Assembly: GCA_031363055.1 (NCBI GenBank) | Contig: JANLTP010000216.1 | Location: forward strand, 1-15,235 | Reading direction: 5' to 3' | DNA from: JANLTP01 sp031363055 | GTDB lineage: Bacteria; Pseudomonadota; Gammaproteobacteria; Burkholderiales; Burkholderiaceae_E | DNA length: 15,235 bases | Part shown: positions 12,131 to 15,235 of the stretch, piece after piece | Position numbering within the stretch: position 1 is the stretch's first letter | Layout of the letters: each line of letters opens with the position of its first letter | Notes under the pieces: model-generated | Told to the model about the DNA's origin: nothing | Database searches by the model: none | Seen by the model: the letters and a program-made list of their open reading frames with translations, nothing else | Position numbers and translations under genes: made by a program

Positions 12131-12387
12131 TACTCATCGAACTGACCCAGCGCTTGCTGATGCTGGTATTGCTGGTGTCCCTGCCGGTGGTCGCTGCCGC
12201 CGTGTTGGTGGGGCTGGTGGTCGGCTTGCTGCAGGCGGTCACGCAGATTCAAGATCCAAGCCTGCCGTTCGGTGCCAAACTCATCGCCTGTGTCGCCGTC
12301 ATGGCAGCGCTCGGACCCTGGGCCGGCAGCGAACTGCTGCAGTTCGGTCATTCGGCGTTTGAATCGATCGCGCGGCAGGGTCGATGA
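12118..12387 (+). CDS. sctS: Export apparatus protein SctS (YscS/FliQ family)
   Basis: Small subunit of the SctRST export gate. The 89 residues match YscS (88). Two transmembrane hairpin helices are seen: about 13-35 (LLMLVLLVSLPVVAAAVLVG) and 50-70 (KLIACVAVMAALGPWAGSEL). Between them is the family-defining loop GLLQAVTQIQDPSLPFGAKL. The ATG at 12118 (MDPHLLIEL) lacks a strong ribosome site. An identical-looking ATG 17 bases upstream overlaps the sctR stop but meets a stop after four codons; ribosomes finishing there could restart at 12118. The gene overlaps sctT by four bases (ATGA). Confidence 0.97.
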   Translation: MDPHLLIELTQRLLMLVLLVSLPVVAAAVLVGLVVGLLQAVTQIQDPSLPFGAKLIACVAVMAALGPWAGSELLQFGHSAFESIARQGR

Positions 12388-13178
12388 ACAACCTGACCGA
12401 CGAGTTTGTCATCGCGGTCTACCCGTTTCTGGCGAGCCTGCCCCGCCTCATCGGCCTATTTGTGGTGATCCCCCTGTTTGGTCGACGCACGGTACGCGGC
12501 ATCATTCGCAATGAGTTCATTCTGGTGCTGGCGGTGTTCATCTATCCGCTGGCCGCCAGCACCGCACATCAGCACCTGCTGGTGCCGCTTTCCTACCTGC
12601 TGATTGCCATCAAGGAGGCGTTGATCGGCGTGACGCTCGGCTTCTTCATGGGTACGGTGTTTTGGGTGGCGGAGAATGTCGGCTATCTGATTGATCTGCA
12701 AACCGGCACTCAAAATGCGACAGTATTCAATCCGGTTCATGAGCATGAGGAAGGTCCGATGGCCGGCTTCATGTTGCAATGGGTCGTGGCGTTGGTCTTG
12801 GCCGGTGGCGGACTGCTGGCCATACTTGAAATCGTGTTCGAGAGTTATCGGGTGTGGCCGATCTATGACGCAGCCCCTCGCTGGAACGAAGCGTTCAAGC
12901 TCAGTGTCAGCGCACGCGCTGATAATCTGTTCGCCACCACCTTGCGTTTTGCAGCGCCGATGATCATCTTGTTATTGCTGGTGGAGTTCGGCCTCGGTCT
13001 CGTCAACCGCTTCGCCGATCAACTCGACGTCTATACCCTGGCCATGCCGCTCAAGAGCATGGTGGCGTTCTTCGTCTTGATGCTGACCCTGAGCTTCTTG
13101 TACGATTCGGTCAAGGGTCTGCTGTTGTTTGATAGCGGTGTACTGCGCGTGCTCAAGGAGTCGCTGGGTGGCCGCTGA
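12384..13178 (+). CDS. sctT: Export apparatus protein SctT (YscT/FliR family)
   Basis: Completes the helical SctR5S4T1 export gate. The 264 residues match YscT (261). There are six or so hydrophobic segments, including LIGLFVVIPLFGRRTVRGII, EALIGVTLGFFMGTVFWVAE, and the conserved region around GYLIDLQTGTQNATVFNPVH, then FAAPMIILLLLVEFGLGLVN and AMPLKSMVAFFVLMLTLSFL. The ATG at 12384 overlaps the sctS stop (ATGA) and has AGGG nearby. The end overlaps sctU by 11 bases. No anomalies seen. Confidence 0.97.
   Translation: MNNLTDEFVIAVYPFLASLPRLIGLFVVIPLFGRRTVRGIIRNEFILVLAVFIYPLAASTAHQHLLVPLSYLLIAIKEALIGVTLGFFMGTVFWVAENVGYLIDLQTGTQNATVFNPVHEHEEGPMAGFMLQWVVALVLAGGGLLAILEIVFESYRVWPIYDAAPRWNEAFKLSVSARADNLFATTLRFAAPMIILLLLVEFGLGLVNRFADQLDVYTLAMPLKSMVAFFVLMLTLSFLYDSVKGLLLFDSGVLRVLKESLGGR
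13155..13170 (+). promoter_or_regulatory. Ribosome binding site that fixes the sctU start
   Basis: AAGGAG at 13155-13160, inside the end of sctT, lies seven bases before GTG at 13168-13170. An alternative upstream TTG (13129) has no such site and would add a non-homologous MIAVYCACSRSRW. The GTG is therefore the start. Confidence 0.85.
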
Positions 13179-14256
13179 TCAGGAACGGCGCACGGAGGCA
13201 GCCAGCCTGCGACAGATTCGCGAAGCACGGCGCAAGGGTCAGGTGGCCCGCAGCCGAGATCTGGGTGTCTGCGCCACGCTGGCGGCAGCCCTGCTGGTAT
13301 TTTGGGCGGGCAGCGAGTTCTGGGTTGCGCAACTTCAGGCACTCGTGCGGTTCGGTCTGACCCGAGCGGCGACGTCCGCGCGCACCGAGCCCCTGGATAT
13401 TTCATCGATGTTTGTGTTCTGGCTCGGCGCCGTGGCATCACTGAGCCTGTCGGTACTGCTGGCCTGTGCGCTCGCGGCGATCCTGGTTAACGGCGCTTAT
13501 AACGGCTGGTTGTTTGCGCCCGCCGGCGCGCTACCGCAGTTCGATCGACTCAGTCCGGCTGCGAATCTGCAACGAATGTTCTCGACCAGAAACACCGTGG
13601 AGTTGCTGAAATCATCGATCAAGGTTCTATTGCTGGCGGTCGTTTTATGGCTGATCGTCGAATCGATATTGCCCTGGCTGATCCGCCTGCCGCTCTTGCC
13701 TCATATCGCCTTGCCTTCGCTGACGCACTATGTCTTATCGGGGTTTCTCGCGCTCATGTTGCTTGGCATGTGCGTCATCGCGGCGTTCGATGGCTGGTAT
13801 CAGCGCATCAACTATTCACGCGAGTTGCGAATGACGCGCGAGGAACGGCAACGCGAGCGACGCGAAGACGAGGGCGATCCGGCGCTCAAGGCAAAACGCC
13901 GGCAATTGTTGCGCGCACTTGCCCAGGAGTCGCCGCTCGAGCGCTGTGCGTACGCCACGTTAGTCCTCTGCGATTCGTCGCAGGCCATGGCGACGGCTAT
14001 TTACTGGGATGTCGACGCGCAGGCCGCGCCCTGGATGTTGCACAAGGGGCGTCACGCAACCGGCCTCGCGATCATTCAGATGGCTCGGGATCACGGCCTG
14101 GCGATCATTGAAGATGCCGACTTGTGCACACGCATTTATCAGCACACCGGCATCGACGCCGATCTGAGCGCGCCACACGCCGCAGAATTGCAGCGCCTTT
14201 ATCGGCTGGCGCGGCGCTCGACCCGCCCGAGGTCATCCTCGCTCAAATATTGGTAA
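13168..14256 (+). CDS. sctU: Export switch protein SctU (YscU/FlhB family) with the NPTH cleavage motif replaced by DSSQ
   Basis: Inner-membrane protein that closes the SctRST gate; its cytoplasmic domain normally cuts itself between Asn and Pro of NPTH and governs the change from needle to later substrates. The protein is 362 residues from GTG 13168 (YscU is 354). Seen: the conserved N-terminus RTEAASLRQIREARRKGQVA; four transmembrane helices (about 34-53, 80-102, 140-160, 178-200); the cytoplasmic helix EERQRERREDEGDPALKAKR; and the C-terminal domain with HKGRHATGLAIIQMARDHGL, then AIIEDADLCTRIYQHTGIDA. At the cleavage column the sequence reads ATLVLCDSSQAMATAIYWD, so NPTH is DSSQ (residues 269-272, 13972-13983). 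Catalytic Asn and Pro are both missing while the rest of the domain is intact. The C-terminus extends 58 bases into convergent dolP. Confidence 0.96.
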   Translation: MAADQERRTEAASLRQIREARRKGQVARSRDLGVCATLAAALLVFWAGSEFWVAQLQALVRFGLTRAATSARTEPLDISSMFVFWLGAVASLSLSVLLACALAAILVNGAYNGWLFAPAGALPQFDRLSPAANLQRMFSTRNTVELLKSSIKVLLLAVVLWLIVESILPWLIRLPLLPHIALPSLTHYVLSGFLALMLLGMCVIAAFDGWYQRINYSRELRMTREERQRERREDEGDPALKAKRRQLLRALAQESPLERCAYATLVLCDSSQAMATAIYWDVDAQAAPWMLHKGRHATGLAIIQMARDHGLAIIEDADLCTRIYQHTGIDADLSAPHAAELQRLYRLARRSTRPRSSSLKYW

Positions 14257-14834
14257 ACCGTCACGACCCGGGTGGCGCCGGGTACTCGGGCCGCAATCTG
14301 CGCGGCGCGATCGCCTTCGCGCTGCGTTACCAGACCCATCAAGTAGACGACGCCGGTCTCGGTCACGACCTTGAACGCGTTCGACTGCAAGTCACGAGCC
14401 TCCAGCAACGAGGCGCGCACGCGACCGGTGATGGTCGTGTCACTGGTTGAAGTACCCAGAGCGACCTTCGATCCGATGCTAAGTTCGTTGTGGACACTGG
14501 CGACACTCTCCATCTTCGCCATGGCCGCTTCGCTTTCAAGTTTGGCTTTCTCGTCGGCCACCTGACCGGTCAGGAGCACTTTGCGATTAAAGCTCGTCAC
14601 GCTGACCCCACCGGCTCTGGCGACCGCCTCGGGCAGACGGCTTTGCCCCTTCATCTCGATCGCCTGATCTTCGGTTTGGGCGCCGAAGCTGCGCCGATCA
14701 AATGCGATCATGGCACCGCTGGTCGCAGCACCGGCCACCAGCAGCGGCACGCAGGCGCTGAGGCCAAGCGCTGCGCTCGCCGTCAGGCCGAGGATGACAA
14801 TGAACTTCGCTGATTTTGAGAAGGTAGTATTCAT
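14199..14834 (-). CDS. dolP: Dual BON-domain outer-membrane lipoprotein DolP (YraP)
   Basis: Lipoprotein that in E. coli binds anionic phospholipid at division sites and supports outer-membrane integrity and the BAM complex. The product is 211 residues from the ATG at 14834, which has GGAG six bases upstream; a longer frame begins eight codons earlier without a comparable site. The lipoprotein signal ends in LSAC with Cys28 as the lipidated residue. Two BON domains follow: about 60-125 (ARAGGVSVTSFNRKVLLTGQVADE, then SVHNELSIG) and 130-200 (VRASLLEARDLQSNAFKVVT, then VVYLMGLVTQREGDRAAQIA). Lies downstream of diaA as in E. coli. The last residues after VTVYQYL (about 14) run into the 3' end of sctU on the opposite strand. 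This is a housekeeping flank, not part of the secretion system. Confidence 0.93.
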   Translation of the reverse strand: MNTTFSKSAKFIVILGLTASAALGLSACVPLLVAGAATSGAMIAFDRRSFGAQTEDQAIEMKGQSRLPEAVARAGGVSVTSFNRKVLLTGQVADEKAKLESEAAMAKMESVASVHNELSIGSKVALGTSTSDTTITGRVRASLLEARDLQSNAFKVVTETGVVYLMGLVTQREGDRAAQIAARVPGATRVVTVYQYLSEDDLGRVERRASR

Positions 14835-14937
14835 AATACGCTCCGTAGTAGTAATCACTTACACACTTATCTGCGCTGATCGATATGAATGGATATGAAG
14901 ATAAATATATCGAACTGCAAATGTTAATAATCAGGTC
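14835..14937 (-). promoter_or_regulatory. AT-rich leader between diaA and dolP
   Basis: A 103-bp gap distinctly more AT-rich than the rest of the window, as expected for a promoter. On the minus strand TTGCAG followed 17 bases later by CATATC is a weak sigma-70-like pair. DolP is often under envelope-stress control (sigma E), but I cannot identify a convincing sigma-E site by eye. No terminator is visible after diaA. Confidence 0.4.
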
Positions 14938-15235
14938 TCAGAATTCCTTCGATTCGTCACCGAGCAAGGCAGCATCGACGCCATCACATAAACAATGAAT
15001 CATCAGAATATGGACCTCCTGAATCCGCATGGTTCGGCTATGCGGTACACACAGATGAACGTCATCGGGCCGCAAAATAGCCGCGATTCGGCCGCCGCCA
15101 TTGCCAGTGAGTGCAAGTACTCGCATTCCCCTTTGATGCGCCGCTTCAACCGCCGCCACCACATTCGCCGAATTTCCGCTGGTTGAGATGGCGGCCAGCA
15201 CGTCGCCGGACTGGCCGAGGCCGCGAACCTGCTTG
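14938..15235 (-). CDS. diaA: SIS-domain protein DiaA (DnaA initiator-associating), 5' part beyond the window
   Basis: Sugar-isomerase-fold protein; in E. coli DiaA binds DnaA and promotes timely replication initiation. About 98 C-terminal residues are visible, out of roughly 195 expected, the N-terminus being cut by the right edge. Seen: the SIS motif STSGNSANVV preceded by KQVRGLGQSGDVLAAI, ALTGNGGGRIAAIL, and VHLCVPHSRTMRIQEVHILM followed by IHCLCDGVDAALLG. The CLCD-x2-D ending and RIQExH are closer to DiaA than to the heptose isomerase GmhA, and the dolP neighbour supports diaA. A phosphoheptose isomerase remains the alternative. Confidence 0.82.
   Translation of the reverse strand, partial: KQVRGLGQSGDVLAAISTSGNSANVVAAVEAAHQRGMRVLALTGNGGGRIAAILRPDDVHLCVPHSRTMRIQEVHILMIHCLCDGVDAALLGDESKEF

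Noticed and set aside
11427..12242. Long minus-strand open frame (271 codons) across sctR and sctS
   Set aside because: It is an exact antisense shadow of two well-identified export genes. Its His/Gln/Asp-rich composition is what the complement of Leu/Val-rich membrane codons gives, and no family is recognisable.
1..15235. CRISPR array, tRNA, rRNA, insertion sequence or attachment site
   Set aside because: I looked for regularly spaced repeats, transposase frames, terminal inverted repeats and tRNA-like folds at the locus edges and saw none; the repeats found are short and local.

Overview
The window is a compact, nearly contiguous type III secretion (injectisome) locus in what looks like a gammaproteobacterial chromosome. 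Two things point to gammaproteobacteria: the GC-rich coding sequence, and the right-hand flank, where a DiaA-like SIS protein precedes a two-BON-domain lipoprotein as in the E. coli diaA-dolP pair. The species cannot be named from sequence reading alone; a Xanthomonadales-like host is only a guess.

Layout. (1) Positions 1-988, minus strand: 5' part of a Baeyer-Villiger-type flavin monooxygenase, running off the left edge. (2) 1134-8243, minus strand: a long operon read from right to left as sctC, sctD, a putative sctE, a putative very short sctF, sctG, an unrecognised 91-residue protein, sctI, sctJ, sctK, sctL. This is the Yersinia ysc C-D-E-F-G-H-I-J-K-L order. (3) 8376-10260, minus strand: sctO and the ATPase gene sctN. 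(4) 10261-10430: divergent control region. (5) 10431-14256, plus strand: sctQ (with a strong internal start), sctR, sctS, sctT, sctU, most of them overlapping. (6) 14199-15235, minus strand: dolP and the 3' part of diaA; the last 58 bases of sctU and dolP overlap tail to tail.

How it works together. SctC is the outer-membrane secretin, and SctD and SctJ are the inner-membrane rings. SctR, SctS, SctT and SctU form the export apparatus. SctQ, SctK, SctL, SctN and SctO form the cytoplasmic sorting platform, ATPase and stalk. SctI is the inner rod, the 55-residue protein is the candidate needle subunit, and SctE and SctG are the likely needle chaperones.

The most unusual points are these. SctU has lost the NPTH autocleavage motif, which reads DSSQ (codons at 13972-13983). 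No sctP (needle ruler and switch partner of SctU) is present: the ysc-like N-O-P-Q-R-S-T-U series is broken and inverted exactly between O and Q. No sctV, gatekeeper, tip, translocon or effector gene is in the window. The needle candidate is only 55 residues. Together these suggest an injectisome whose substrate switch is altered or absent, though missing genes may lie elsewhere. Smaller curiosities include a 17-bp duplication that makes a decoy start at the sctR/sctS junction, a 12-bp perfect hairpin between sctF and sctG, and in-frame repeat expansions in sctN and sctD.
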